Shown: in pieces, positions 27,664-36,704 of the stretch
Position numbering within the stretch: position 1 is the stretch's first letter
Layout: each line of letters opens with the position of its first letter
Made by a program: the position numbers and the translations under genes
DNA from: DTHT01 sp037444625
Lineage (GTDB): Bacteria > Acidobacteriota > Terriglobia > Bryobacterales > Bryobacteraceae
Length of the DNA stretch: 64,000 bases
Assembly (NCBI GenBank): GCA_037444625.1
Contig: JBBIMA010000005.1
Span: forward strand, 30,871 to 94,870
Direction of reading: 5' to 3'
Notes under the pieces: generated by a model
The model's input: only the letters and a program-made list of their open reading frames with translations
Database searches by the model: none
What the model was told of the DNA's origin: nothing

Positions 27664-29058
27664 ATGGTCCGATTCCGGCCGCGTTTCCTGTGGTTCTACC
27701 TGGCCCTGGCGGCGGGCTCGTTCCTGGGGCTGCTGTTGCTGGCCCAATCGGTCACCACCTATTACCAGGTCTCCCGTCTGCTGGTGGCCGCCGAGTTGCG
27801 GCGCGAAGCGCAGCGCTACGTGGCCGCGCTGGAGCGGGAAGCGCGCCGGCAGGAAATCCGCGAGGCGGCCGAGCTGGCCGACCTGCTGCGCGAGCTGCGC
27901 GAAGAAGCCCGCAACCGCCTGGCCTGGATCCGCGTGATTGACGCGGCCGGCCGCAGCCTGGTCGAGGAAGGCGAACCGGTCGGCGAACCTTTTTCGGCCC
28001 AGAGATTGTGGTCCGCTTTCGAGCTGGCCACGCCGGTCTCCGAGGTCCGCATGACGCCGCGCGGCCGGGTGTTGGTCACGGTCTTGCCTTTACGCCTTCC
28101 CCGCCGTCCTCCCCCGCCGCCCGGGGCCGCCGAGAGCGTGCGCGCGCCCGCCCCGCGACCCGGCCCCCGCTTTGTGGAAGTGGCGCTGTACTGGGCGGGC
28201 GCCACGGCCAATTTCGGCCGCCTGCTGACCAACCTCATCGTCAGTTCCACGGCCGCTCTCGGCCTGGTGGCCTCCATGGTGATCCTCTGGCTGCGCTTCC
28301 CGGACTACGTGCGGGGAAAACAGTTGGAGCAGCAAACCGAATTGGCCCGCCGTGTGCAAAGAGAGCTGCTGCCTCCCCCCGACGTGCGCCTGCAAGCCCT
28401 GGATTTCGCGGCCGGCTGTCTTCCCGCCTGGCAGGTGGGCGGCGACTTCTACGACGTCTTCGCTTCCGAGGAGGGCCGCATCGCCATGGTGCTGGGCGAC
28501 GTGGCCGGCAAGGGCCTGCCCGCCTCGGTGGTGGCCGGAGTGCTGCTGGGCGTGGTGCACTCCAGCGGCTGGCTGAACTCGCCGGCCGAACACGAGGCTG
28601 CCTCCCGCTCGCTCAACGAGCTGCTGCGCAGCCGAACCGCACCCGAGCGCTTCGCCAGCCTGTTCTGGTGCTACTACGAACCGGAAACCCGCACCCTTCG
28701 CTACGTGAACGCCGGGCACATGCCCGCCCTGGTCCTCGGCGGCCAGAGCGCGGAGATCCGCAGCCTGCGCGAGGGCGGCCCCGTGCTGGGCGTGCTGGCC
28801 GGCGCCGAATACCGGCAAGCGGCGGTCGAGCTGGCTCCCGGCGACCTGCTGGTGATTTACTCCGACGGCGTCGTCGAGGCCACCAACGCCGCGGGCGAGG
28901 AATTCGGCGAAGAGCGGCTGCGCGCCGCCCTGCTGGACCATGGCGGCCGCTCCTGCACCGACCTCCGGGACGACATCCTCGCCCGGGTGCGCACCTTCGT
29001 GGGGCGCTCCGAGCCGCACGACGACCTCACGCTGGTGGTGGCGCGCGTGCGGGCCTGA
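27664..29058 (+). CDS. membrane PP2C/SpoIIE-type serine phosphatase, RsbU-like
   Basis: Predicted 464-residue phosphatase. An N-terminal membrane helix (FLWFYLALAAGSFLGLLLL) and a second at about 190-215 flank a periplasmic sensing domain. The catalytic SpoIIE domain (about 240-460) has the metal motifs GGDFYDVFASEEG and VLGDVAGKGLPASV, then YSDGVVEATN and HDDLTLVVARV. Such proteins dephosphorylate anti-anti-sigma factors in partner-switching pathways. No anti-sigma or STAS partner adjoins, so the target is encoded elsewhere. The ATG at 27664 is chosen because the promoter -10 overlaps any upstream start. pta follows after only 32 bases. Confidence 0.85.
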   Translation: MVRFRPRFLWFYLALAAGSFLGLLLLAQSVTTYYQVSRLLVAAELRREAQRYVAALEREARRQEIREAAELADLLRELREEARNRLAWIRVIDAAGRSLVEEGEPVGEPFSAQRLWSAFELATPVSEVRMTPRGRVLVTVLPLRLPRRPPPPPGAAESVRAPAPRPGPRFVEVALYWAGATANFGRLLTNLIVSSTAALGLVASMVILWLRFPDYVRGKQLEQQTELARRVQRELLPPPDVRLQALDFAAGCLPAWQVGGDFYDVFASEEGRIAMVLGDVAGKGLPASVVAGVLLGVVHSSGWLNSPAEHEAASRSLNELLRSRTAPERFASLFWCYYEPETRTLRYVNAGHMPALVLGGQSAEIRSLREGGPVLGVLAGAEYRQAAVELAPGDLLVIYSDGVVEATNAAGEEFGEERLRAALLDHGGRSCTDLRDDILARVRTFVGRSEPHDDLTLVVARVRA

Positions 29059-29090
29059 AGCGCCGCGCGACCCGATACAATATTCGGCTT

Positions 29091-30047
29091 GTGCCTCTGC
29101 CTCCGGCCGCCGTCGAGTTCTTGAACGCGCAGATCGAGCGCCTGCGCCGCCTGCCCCGGCCCCAGCGTATCGTCTACCCGGAAGGGGACGACCCGCGCAT
29201 CGTGGCCGCCGCCCGCCGCCTGGCGCGCGAAGGTCTGGCCGAACCCATCCTGGTGGGGCGGGCGCCCGCCGGCAGCGATCTGCGCTACGTGGACCCGGAC
29301 ACCTCGCCCGAGACCCCCCGCTACGCTGCCCTGTACTACCGGCGCCGGCGCGCCCGAGGCCTCAGCGAACGCGAGGCGGCCCGCATCGCCCGGCATCCCC
29401 TGTATTTTGCCGCCTTGATGGTGGCGGCCGGGGACGCCGACGGCACGGTGGGAGGCGCTTCCACCACCACGGCGGAGACGGTGCGCGCCGCACTGCACGC
29501 CATCGGAACCGCGCCCGGCGTGCGGACCGTCTCCGGCTTCTTCGTCATGGCGGTCCGCCGGCGCTGCTTCGGAGCGGGCGGGCTGCTGGTGTTCTCCGAT
29601 TGCGCCGTCGTGGTGGACCCCTCCGAGGAGGAGCTGGCCGAGATCGCCCTGGCGGCCGCCGGCAGCGTTCGCACTCTGCTCGAAGCGGAGCCCAAAGTGG
29701 CCATGCTCGGCTGCTCGCTCGAGGCGGTCCCCGACGACCGCCAGGCCCGGAAAGCGGCCCGCGCCCTGGAGGAGATCGGCCGGCGCGCGCCCGGTCTGGC
29801 TACGCTGTGCGCCCAGGACGCCGCCGAGGCCGTCGCCGCCGGCGCCAACGCCCTGATCTTCCCCAACCTCAACGCGGGCAACATCTGCTACAAGCTGGTC
29901 GAGCGTTTCGCCGGGGCGGCCGCCTTCGGTCCTTTCCTTCAGGGCCTGGCCCGCCCGGCCAACGATCTCTCGCGCGCCTGCACGGCCGAGGATGTCTACG
30001 GCGTTTCGCTCATCACCGCCTTGCAGGCCGCGGGCGCCCCGGGCTGA
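29091..30047 (+). CDS. pta: phosphate acetyl/butyryl transferase with internal deletion
   Basis: Predicted 318-residue enzyme that would interconvert acyl-CoA and acyl phosphate, paired with acetate kinase. The family core is clear: IVYPEGDDPRIVAAA, GDADGTVGGASTTTAETVRA, FPNLNAGNICYKLVER, GPFLQGLARPANDLSRACTAEDV. The catalytic Ser-Arg of DLSR and the Asp of AEDV are retained. The usual stretch around DGxLQxDAA...KAPxSPVAG is shortened by roughly 15 residues (CAQDAAEAVAAGAN here) and the STxGSA-like loop is replaced. The start is GTG with TACAAT 9 bases upstream (29076-29081). Activity may be altered; a butyryl specificity cannot be excluded. Confidence 0.8.
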   Translation: MPLPPAAVEFLNAQIERLRRLPRPQRIVYPEGDDPRIVAAARRLAREGLAEPILVGRAPAGSDLRYVDPDTSPETPRYAALYYRRRRARGLSEREAARIARHPLYFAALMVAAGDADGTVGGASTTTAETVRAALHAIGTAPGVRTVSGFFVMAVRRRCFGAGGLLVFSDCAVVVDPSEEELAEIALAAAGSVRTLLEAEPKVAMLGCSLEAVPDDRQARKAARALEEIGRRAPGLATLCAQDAAEAVAAGANALIFPNLNAGNICYKLVERFAGAAAFGPFLQGLARPANDLSRACTAEDVYGVSLITALQAAGAPG

Positions 30048-30060
30048 GGAGGCTGCACCC

Positions 30061-31293
30061 GTGAAGGTTCTCGTGCTCAATTGCGGCAGCTCCTCGGTGA
30101 AGTTCGCGCTCATCCGGACGGAAGCGGGCGAGGAACGCACCCTGGCTCGCGGCCTCCTCGAGCCGATCGGCGCCGGCCAGAGCACGATCTCCTGCGAGCT
30201 GCCGGGCCGAACCCGACTGAGTTTCGCCGCCTCGGCGCCGGATCACAACCAGGCCATTCGCCTGGCGCTGGAAGCGCTGCGGGACCGGCGGGTCGGAGCC
30301 CTGGAGGACTGGGCGCAGATCCAGGCGGTGGGTCACCGCATGGTGCACGGCGGGGAGAGCTTCCGGGCGCCGGCCGTGATGGACGAAGCGGTGGTGCGCG
30401 CCATTCAGGATTGCGCGCCGCTGGCGCCGCTGCACAATCCCCACAACCTGAGCGGCTACTTCGCCGCCCGCCGCCTGTTGCCCGCAGCCCTCCACGTCGC
30501 GGTTTTCGATACCGCCTTCCACCAGACGCTGCCCCCCAGAGCCTACACCTACGCTTTGCCCTACGAGCTGTGCGCCCGCCACCGGGTGCGCCGCTACGGC
30601 TTTCACGGCACGTCGCACCGCTGGATGGCCGAACGCTTTGCCCAGCTTCAGGGCCGCCCCGTCGAGGAGTTCCGCCTGATCACCTGCCACCTGGGCAACG
30701 GCTGCTCGATGTGCGCCATCGCCGGCGGCCGCTCCCTGGACACCTCGATGGGCATGACGCCCCTGGAAGGCCTGGTCATGGGCACCCGCTCGGGCGACTT
30801 GGACGCGGCCGCCGTGCTGCACCTGATCGAGTGGGAGCGCTTCAGCGTCCCACGCATGGACGCCCTGCTCAACAAAGAGAGCGGCCTGTACGGCATTTCC
30901 GGCCTCTCCAACGACATGCGCACCCTGCTGGAAGAGGCCGCCCGCGGCCACCCGCGCGCCGCCCTGGCGGTGGAGGTCTTCTGCTACCGCCTCCGCAAGT
31001 ACATCGGCGCCTACTACGCCGTGCTCAACGGCGCGGACGCCGTCATCTTCACCGGAGGCATCGGAGAGAATGCGCCCCAGGTGCGCGCGGCCGCCTGCGA
31101 GTCGCTGGACGCCCTGGGCATCCGATTGGATCCGGCGCGCAACCAGGCCGCCCTGGGCCGCGAGATGGAGATCTCGGCCGAGGACGCCCCCACGCGCGTC
31201 TGGGTCATTCCCACCAACGAGGAACTGCTCATCGCGCGCGAGACCTTGCGCGCCTTGCGCGCAGCCGAGCATCGGGAGGCGCCATCGCCATGA
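30061..31293 (+). CDS. ackA: acetate kinase
   Basis: Predicted 410-residue cytoplasmic kinase that makes ATP from acetyl phosphate, or the reverse. Signatures are complete: VLNCGSSSVKFALI at the N terminus, GFHGTSHRWMAER, HLGNGCSMCAIAGGRSLDTS, MGTRSGDLD and FTGGIGENAPQVR. The GTG start at 30061 lies 7 bases after GAGGAGG, which overlaps the pta stop, so pta and ackA form a coupled pair for acetate overflow or assimilation. The stop overlaps the next oxidoreductase gene by four bases. Confidence 0.95.
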   Translation: MKVLVLNCGSSSVKFALIRTEAGEERTLARGLLEPIGAGQSTISCELPGRTRLSFAASAPDHNQAIRLALEALRDRRVGALEDWAQIQAVGHRMVHGGESFRAPAVMDEAVVRAIQDCAPLAPLHNPHNLSGYFAARRLLPAALHVAVFDTAFHQTLPPRAYTYALPYELCARHRVRRYGFHGTSHRWMAERFAQLQGRPVEEFRLITCHLGNGCSMCAIAGGRSLDTSMGMTPLEGLVMGTRSGDLDAAAVLHLIEWERFSVPRMDALLNKESGLYGISGLSNDMRTLLEEAARGHPRAALAVEVFCYRLRKYIGAYYAVLNGADAVIFTGGIGENAPQVRAAACESLDALGIRLDPARNQAALGREMEISAEDAPTRVWVIPTNEELLIARETLRALRAAEHREAPSP

Positions 31294-32360
31294 AAACCTA
31301 TCGGGTCGCCGTCATCGGACGCACCGGGCGCGGCGGCTACGGACACCTGCTGGACATGGTCTGGAAGTTCGTCCCCAACGTTCAGATCGTGGCCGTGGCC
31401 GACGACAACCCGGAGGGCTTGAAGAAGGCCGCCGAGCGCCTGGGCGTTCGCGCCGCCTACGCCGACTACCGCGAAATGCTGCGCCGGGAGCGCCCCGACG
31501 TGGTCTCGATCGCGCCCCGCTGGGCCGACTGCCATCTGGAAATGGTTCTGGCGGCGGCCGAAGCGGGCGCCTCGATCTATCTGGAAAAGCCCATGGCGCG
31601 CACCCCGGCCGAGTGCGATCGCATGATCGAGGCCTGCGACCGGGCGCGCGTCAAGCTGGCGGTGGCCCATCAGATGCGCATCGCGCCCATCCTGGATCTG
31701 GCCCGGCAGCGGCTGGCCGAGGGCGCCATCGGGCGGCTCCTCGAGCTGCGCGGCCGCGGCAAGGAGGACCGGCGCTCCGGCGGCGAAGATCTGATGGTGC
31801 TGGGTTCGCACGTCTTCGACCTCATGCGCCAGTTTGCGGGCGATCCGTTGTGGGCGGCCGGCCGCGTCACCGCCCGGGGCGAAGACATCCGGCGGCGCGA
31901 CGTGCGCGAGGGGTCCGAAGGCCTGGGGCCCATCGCGGGCGATGCCGTGGTCGGCATGTTCGCCTTCCCCGGCGGCCTGACCGGCTACTTCGCTTCCTGC
32001 CCGAGCGACGCCGAGAGCGGTCTGCGCTGGGGACTGGACCTTTACGGCAGCCGGGGCATCATGACCATCCGCGCCGGCATGGACCCCATCGTCCACATCT
32101 GCCGCAGCGAGCGGTGGACCGACGCCCCCTGGGAGCGCTTGCGCCTGCCGGGCGATCCGCCCCCGCGCGACGATCACCAGGCCAACCGCGCCCTGGTGGC
32201 GGATCTGCTGGAAGCCATCGAGCAGGATCGCGAGCCGCGCTCCAGCGGCCGCCAGGCTCGCTGGACCATCGAGATGGCCATGGCCCTTTACGAATCCCAG
32301 CGCACCGGCGGCCGCGTCTACTTCCCGCTGCGCCGCCGCGACCATCCCCTGTCGGCCTGA
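31290..32360 (+). CDS. Gfo/Idh/MocA family oxidoreductase
   Basis: Predicted 356-residue NAD(P)-dependent dehydrogenase, probably acting on a sugar or inositol-like polyol. The Rossmann motif is a slightly unusual VIGRTGRGGYGH. The family motif EKPMARTPAECDRMI carries the conserved Lys, and the C-terminal domain has DLMVLGSHVFDLMR and GSRGIMTIRAG. No Tat signal is present, unlike many acidobacterial paralogs. The ATG overlaps the ackA stop (ATGA), an odd partnership of fermentation and sugar-oxidation genes. It converges on the prolyl oligopeptidase gene with a 14-base gap. Confidence 0.85.
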   Translation: MKTYRVAVIGRTGRGGYGHLLDMVWKFVPNVQIVAVADDNPEGLKKAAERLGVRAAYADYREMLRRERPDVVSIAPRWADCHLEMVLAAAEAGASIYLEKPMARTPAECDRMIEACDRARVKLAVAHQMRIAPILDLARQRLAEGAIGRLLELRGRGKEDRRSGGEDLMVLGSHVFDLMRQFAGDPLWAAGRVTARGEDIRRRDVREGSEGLGPIAGDAVVGMFAFPGGLTGYFASCPSDAESGLRWGLDLYGSRGIMTIRAGMDPIVHICRSERWTDAPWERLRLPGDPPPRDDHQANRALVADLLEAIEQDREPRSSGRQARWTIEMAMALYESQRTGGRVYFPLRRRDHPLSA

Positions 32361-32374
32361 GCCGCCCGGGGCCT

Positions 32375-34411
32375 TCAGCGGCCGCCGGTGTGCCGCCACA
32401 GAAAGGCCAGCTCGTCAGCCAGATCCGCCACCCGCTGGGAGACCGGCAGGCCCGCCGAGTGTCCCGCCCGCACGTCATAGCGCAGCAAGACCGGGCGGTC
32501 TCCCCCGTTGGCCGCCTGAAGCCGCGCCGCCATCTTGCGGGCGTGCAGCGGGGCCACGCGCGTGTCGGCGTCTCCGGTAACCAGCAACACCGCGGGATAG
32601 TTCACGCCTTCCCGCACCCGGTGATAGGGTGAGTAGGCGTACAGCCAGCGGAATTGCTCGGGGTCCTCGGCCGAACCGTACTCGGAAACCCAGTAGCGCG
32701 CCACCAGGAAGCGGTGGTAGCGCAGCATGTCCAGCAGCGGATACCGGCAGACCACGGCGGCGAACAGCTCCGGCCGCTGGGTCATGGCCGCCCCCACCAG
32801 CAGTCCCCCGTTGGATGTGCCGTAAATCGCCAGCCGGGAGGAGTCCGTGTAGCCGCGAGCGATCAGCCACTCGGCGGCGGCCAGAAAATCGTCGAAGACG
32901 TTCTGTTTGTTGGCCAGCATGCCCGCCCGGTGCCAGGCTTCCCCGAACTCCGCCCCGCCCCGCAGATTGGCCAGGGCGAAGATGCCTCCCCGCTCGACCC
33001 AGGCCGCGGCCATTTCCGAAAAGGCGGGCGTCAGGTTGACGTTGAAGCCGCCGTAGCCGGTGAGCAGCGCGGGCCGCGGGCCGCGCTGCCCGGACCCCCG
33101 TTGCTCCAACAGGAACATCGGGATCTTCGTCCCGTCCTTGGAGCGATACCAAACCTGTTCCAGCCGGAACCGCTCGCTGCGCAGGGGAACCTTGCGCCGC
33201 TCCCAGATCTCGCGCCGGCCGCCGGCCGTCTCCAGCCGGTAAATGGCGGGCGGGATGTGGAAGGAGCCGAAGCTGTAGAAGACCTCGCCGCTCTCCCAGC
33301 GCCCGCTCAACTCTCCCACCGCGCCCGGAGCGGGCAGAGGAATCTCGCCCAGCCGCCGCCCGCTCGCCTCATAAAGCCACAAGCGCGAGCGGACATTCTC
33401 CAGCCGGCTCACCACCAGCCGCCCGCCGGCCGCCACCGCCTCCTCGATCACGTGCCGCCCCTCGGGGATCACCTCCCGCCAGTGCTCCGGCCCGGGTTGC
33501 TCCCAGCGGCCGGCCATGACCCGCCAGTTGGGCGCCTTCCAGTTCGTCAGTACGAAAAACTGCTCGCCCGCCGGTTGCAGGAAGAAGGCCGCGGGCACGT
33601 CCCGCACCACCGGCCGCACGGCTCCGCCCGCGCCCGCATCCAGGAAGAAGACGTCGCTGCGGTCGCGCGAGGAGCCGTGCAGCACGTGCAGGATCAAGCG
33701 CCGGCCGTCCTCGCTCAGCCGGCAACCGATGGCGGTCTCCCGGCCGTAGCCTCGGCCGAAGATTTCCCGCTCGCCCGCCGCACCCAGTCTGCGGTGGTAG
33801 ACGCGCGGGCCCTCGGGCGTGTAGCGGCTGTAGTAGAAGCCCTGCTTGTCGGGCTGGATGGCCACGCCGTGATAGCGGGCGCGCGGCAGCTTCTCCGGCA
33901 GATCGCGGCGCCCTTCGACGTCGAAGAGGCGCACTTCCAGCTCGTCCTCCCCGCCCTGCCGCACCCCGTAGGCGGCCAGCGTCCCGTCGCGCGCCACGTC
34001 CATCAACCGGATCGAGGCGGTGCGGTCCGCGCGCCAGGGATGGGGATCAATCAGGACCTCCTCGGCCGCATCGCGGCCCCGCCGCAGGTACAGCACCCAC
34101 TGCTCCTGGTCGGCCCGCTTGCGCAGGAAGAAATAACGCCCCCCGCGCTCGACCGGCATCAGCGTGACGTCGGTCCGCATGAGTTCTTCCAGGCGGCGCC
34201 GGAAGGCGGCGCGCGCCGGCAGGGAATCCAGGATCGCCCGCGAGTAGGCGTTCTGGGCCTCGATCCAGGCCCGCGTTTCCGGACTCTCCTGGTCCTCCAG
34301 CCAGCGGTAAGGATCCGTCACCTCGACGCCGTGCAGCCGCTCGCGCACGTTGTCGGCCCGAGTGGCGGGCGGCGCCTGCGCCAACAGCAGCCAGATCGCC
34401 AGCCCGAGCAT
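32375..34411 (-). CDS. prolyl oligopeptidase (S9A), exported
   Basis: Predicted 678-residue serine peptidase that cleaves short peptides after proline. A signal peptide is visible (MLGLAIWLLLAQAPPATRA), placing it in the periplasm or outside. The N-terminal gate is a seven-bladed propeller (about 70-410) after DPYRWLEDQESPETRAWIEA. The catalytic domain has the nucleophile in YGTSNGGLLVGAAM, Asp in VTGDADTRVAPLHARK and His in RAGHSAGLP. ATG at 34411 is chosen because it gives the signal peptide and follows ybdD by one base. It sits last in cstA-ybdD-POP, suggesting peptide digestion linked to CstA-mediated uptake. Confidence 0.93.
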   Translation of the reverse strand: MLGLAIWLLLAQAPPATRADNVRERLHGVEVTDPYRWLEDQESPETRAWIEAQNAYSRAILDSLPARAAFRRRLEELMRTDVTLMPVERGGRYFFLRKRADQEQWVLYLRRGRDAAEEVLIDPHPWRADRTASIRLMDVARDGTLAAYGVRQGGEDELEVRLFDVEGRRDLPEKLPRARYHGVAIQPDKQGFYYSRYTPEGPRVYHRRLGAAGEREIFGRGYGRETAIGCRLSEDGRRLILHVLHGSSRDRSDVFFLDAGAGGAVRPVVRDVPAAFFLQPAGEQFFVLTNWKAPNWRVMAGRWEQPGPEHWREVIPEGRHVIEEAVAAGGRLVVSRLENVRSRLWLYEASGRRLGEIPLPAPGAVGELSGRWESGEVFYSFGSFHIPPAIYRLETAGGRREIWERRKVPLRSERFRLEQVWYRSKDGTKIPMFLLEQRGSGQRGPRPALLTGYGGFNVNLTPAFSEMAAAWVERGGIFALANLRGGAEFGEAWHRAGMLANKQNVFDDFLAAAEWLIARGYTDSSRLAIYGTSNGGLLVGAAMTQRPELFAAVVCRYPLLDMLRYHRFLVARYWVSEYGSAEDPEQFRWLYAYSPYHRVREGVNYPAVLLVTGDADTRVAPLHARKMAARLQAANGGDRPVLLRYDVRAGHSAGLPVSQRVADLADELAFLWRHTGGR

Positions 34412-34412
34412 C

Positions 34413-34589
34413 TCAGCAGCACCTCGGACGGACGAAGCGGGCCGGCAGGCGCTCGTCCCAGAAGCGCCGCCATTCCTCGGGCGAGTGCCGGCGCCCGTGG
34501 GCCGCCAAGTGGCGCCGGTAGGCGTTCTCGTCGGCCAGCTCGCGCAGCAGGGCCAGCAGCAGCCGCCAGCCATCCTTCAGGGTTCTCAT
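34413..34589 (-). CDS. ybdD: YbdD/YjiX small protein (DUF466), CstA partner
   Basis: Predicted 58-residue protein. It matches the small YbdD/YjiX family that almost always follows carbon-starvation permeases: WRLLLALLRELADENAYRRHL near the start (positions 8-28), a HSPEEWRRFWDER core and the diagnostic C-terminal double cysteine in RPRCC. The ATG overlaps the cstA stop by four bases. Its role in CstA-type pyruvate/peptide uptake is known only genetically in other bacteria, where it is needed together with the permease. It is easily missed because it is short. Confidence 0.85.
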   Translation of the reverse strand: MRTLKDGWRLLLALLRELADENAYRRHLAAHGRRHSPEEWRRFWDERLPARFVRPRCC

Positions 34590-36643
34590 ATCTCCTCCGC
34601 CTTCAACCGGGTCAACACGAAGGGCGCCTCCAGCAGGCGGGCCTCCCGTTTGCCCGAGAGCACGCCGTACCAGACGCGGATGGAATCGGCCAGAATCGCC
34701 AGGACCAGAATCAGGAACAGGCCGCAGACCGCGGCGTCCAGGCGGGCATTGAAAATCAGCGCCTGCGTCTCGGCCACGTTCACCGCCCCTCCGGCCTTCA
34801 GCGCGGCCTCCAGCTCGGCCGCCTGCGCCAGAAAGCCCACCCGGGGGAGGGCCGAAAAGATCTTCTGGTAACCGGCGCTGAAAGTCACCGTCACCAGCCA
34901 GGCCAGCGGCAGGCAGGTGATCCCCATGTAGCGCGCGCCGTGCATCTTCACCAGGATGGTGGTGGCCACGCACAGAGCCACGGCGGCCAGCAACTGGTTG
35001 GCGATGCCGAACAGCGGCCACAGCGAGTTGATGCCGCCCAGCGGGTCCAGCACGCCCTGGTAAAGGAAGTAGCCCCAGGCCAGCACCACGGCCGCGCTGG
35101 TCAGGATCACGCCCGGCATCCAACTGGTCCGCCCCAGCGGCTTCCAGACGTGACCCAGCAGGTCCTGGAGCATGAAGCGGCCCACCCGCGTGCCGGCGTC
35201 AATGATGGTCAGGATGAACAGGGCCTCGAACATGATCGCGAAGTGGTACCAGAAGCCCAGCAGGCGGCGGCCGACGGGGCGGGCGAAAATGTGCGCCATG
35301 CCCAGAGCCAGCGAGGGCGCGCCGCCGGTGCGATGGAACAGCGTCTGCTCGCCCACGTCCCGTGCCAAGCCTTCCATATCGGCCGGAGTGACCGGGAACC
35401 CCCATCCCGTGACGGTGGCGGTGGCCGCCTCGGGGGTCTCGCCGATGATGCCGGCCGGCGAGTTCACGGCGAAGTACACGCCGGGCTGCAAGGCGCAGGC
35501 CGCGATCATCGCCATGATGGCTACGAAGCTCTCCAGAGCCATGGCCCCGTAGCCTACCGGCCAGGCGTGCCACTCCCGCGCGATCATCTTGGGCGTGGTG
35601 CCCGAGGAGATCAGCGAGTGGAAGCCCGAGATCGCCCCGCAGGCGATCGTGATGAAGCAGAACGGGAAGATCGTGCCCGCGAAAATCGGCCCCGTCCCGT
35701 CGGCAAAACGCGTCAAGGCCGGGAGCTGCAAGGGAGGCCGTACCAGCAGGATGCCGCCCGCCAGCATGAACACCACGCCCAGCTTGACGAAGGTGCTCAA
35801 GTAGTCCCGCGGGGCCAGCAGCAACCAGACCGGCAACGCGCTGGCGAAGAAGCCGTAGATGATCACCGCCAGGGCCAGCGCCGTGCCCGAGAGCGTGAAG
35901 GCGCGCGCCAGGGAGGGCGATTCCGACACCCACTGGCCCCCCAGGATCGCCAGCACCACCAGGGCGAAACCGATCAGGGACACCTCCAGCACCTTGCCCG
36001 GCCGCCAGTAGCGCAGGTACAGCCCCATGAAGATCGCAATCGGCATCGTGCAGGCGATGGTGAACGTCCCCCAGGGGCTGCCTTTCAGCGCGTTGACCAC
36101 CACCAGGGCGATCACCGCCAGCAGGATGATCATGATCAACAGCACCGTCACCAGCGCCGTCAGACCGCCCAGCCGGCCGATCTCCTCGCGCGCCATCTGC
36201 CCCAGCGACTTGCCGTCCCGCCGCATCGAGGCGAACAGGATCACGAAATCCTGCACGCAGCCGCCCAACACCGCCCCGATGATGATCCACAGCGTCCCGG
36301 GCAGATAGCCGAACTGGGCGGCCAGCACCGGCCCGACCAGCGGGCCGGGACCGGCGATGGCCGCGAAGTGATGGCCGAACAGGATCCACTTGTTGGTGGG
36401 CTCGAAATCGTGCCCGTTGCGCAGCCGCTCGGCCGGCGTGGCCCGCTCGTTGTTCAGGCCCATCACTCGCGCGCCGATGAAGCGGGCGTAAAAACGGAAG
36501 CCCAGCAGATAGGTGCAGACCGCCGCCACCACCAGCCAGACCGAGTTGACCGGCTCGCCGCGGTTCAGGGCGATCCCCGCCAGAGCATAAGCGGCCGTCA
36601 CCGACACCGCGGCCCACAACAGCCGTCCCGACATTCTCCTCAT
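34586..36643 (-). CDS. cstA: carbon starvation protein CstA family permease
   Basis: Predicted 685-residue inner-membrane permease with about 16-18 hydrophobic helices, normal for the family. It shows the conserved NGHDFEPTNKWILFGHHFAA near residue 75 and later GAISGFHSLISSGTTPKM. E. coli members of this family take up peptides or pyruvate (CstA, BtsT). TAGGAT on the minus strand (36656-36651) ends 7 bases before the ATG, so it may have its own leaderless promoter in addition to read-through from the large gene 61 bases upstream. It is coupled to ybdD by ATGA. The neighbouring secreted prolyl oligopeptidase favours a peptide substrate, by inference. Confidence 0.93.
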   Translation of the reverse strand: MRRMSGRLLWAAVSVTAAYALAGIALNRGEPVNSVWLVVAAVCTYLLGFRFYARFIGARVMGLNNERATPAERLRNGHDFEPTNKWILFGHHFAAIAGPGPLVGPVLAAQFGYLPGTLWIIIGAVLGGCVQDFVILFASMRRDGKSLGQMAREEIGRLGGLTALVTVLLIMIILLAVIALVVVNALKGSPWGTFTIACTMPIAIFMGLYLRYWRPGKVLEVSLIGFALVVLAILGGQWVSESPSLARAFTLSGTALALAVIIYGFFASALPVWLLLAPRDYLSTFVKLGVVFMLAGGILLVRPPLQLPALTRFADGTGPIFAGTIFPFCFITIACGAISGFHSLISSGTTPKMIAREWHAWPVGYGAMALESFVAIMAMIAACALQPGVYFAVNSPAGIIGETPEAATATVTGWGFPVTPADMEGLARDVGEQTLFHRTGGAPSLALGMAHIFARPVGRRLLGFWYHFAIMFEALFILTIIDAGTRVGRFMLQDLLGHVWKPLGRTSWMPGVILTSAAVVLAWGYFLYQGVLDPLGGINSLWPLFGIANQLLAAVALCVATTILVKMHGARYMGITCLPLAWLVTVTFSAGYQKIFSALPRVGFLAQAAELEAALKAGGAVNVAETQALIFNARLDAAVCGLFLILVLAILADSIRVWYGVLSGKREARLLEAPFVLTRLKAEEI

Positions 36644-36704
36644 CGAAACGATCCTACCTCAGACCGGCCGCCGGACATCGGGCGGCTGCCCGCCGGCCTT
36701 CCGC

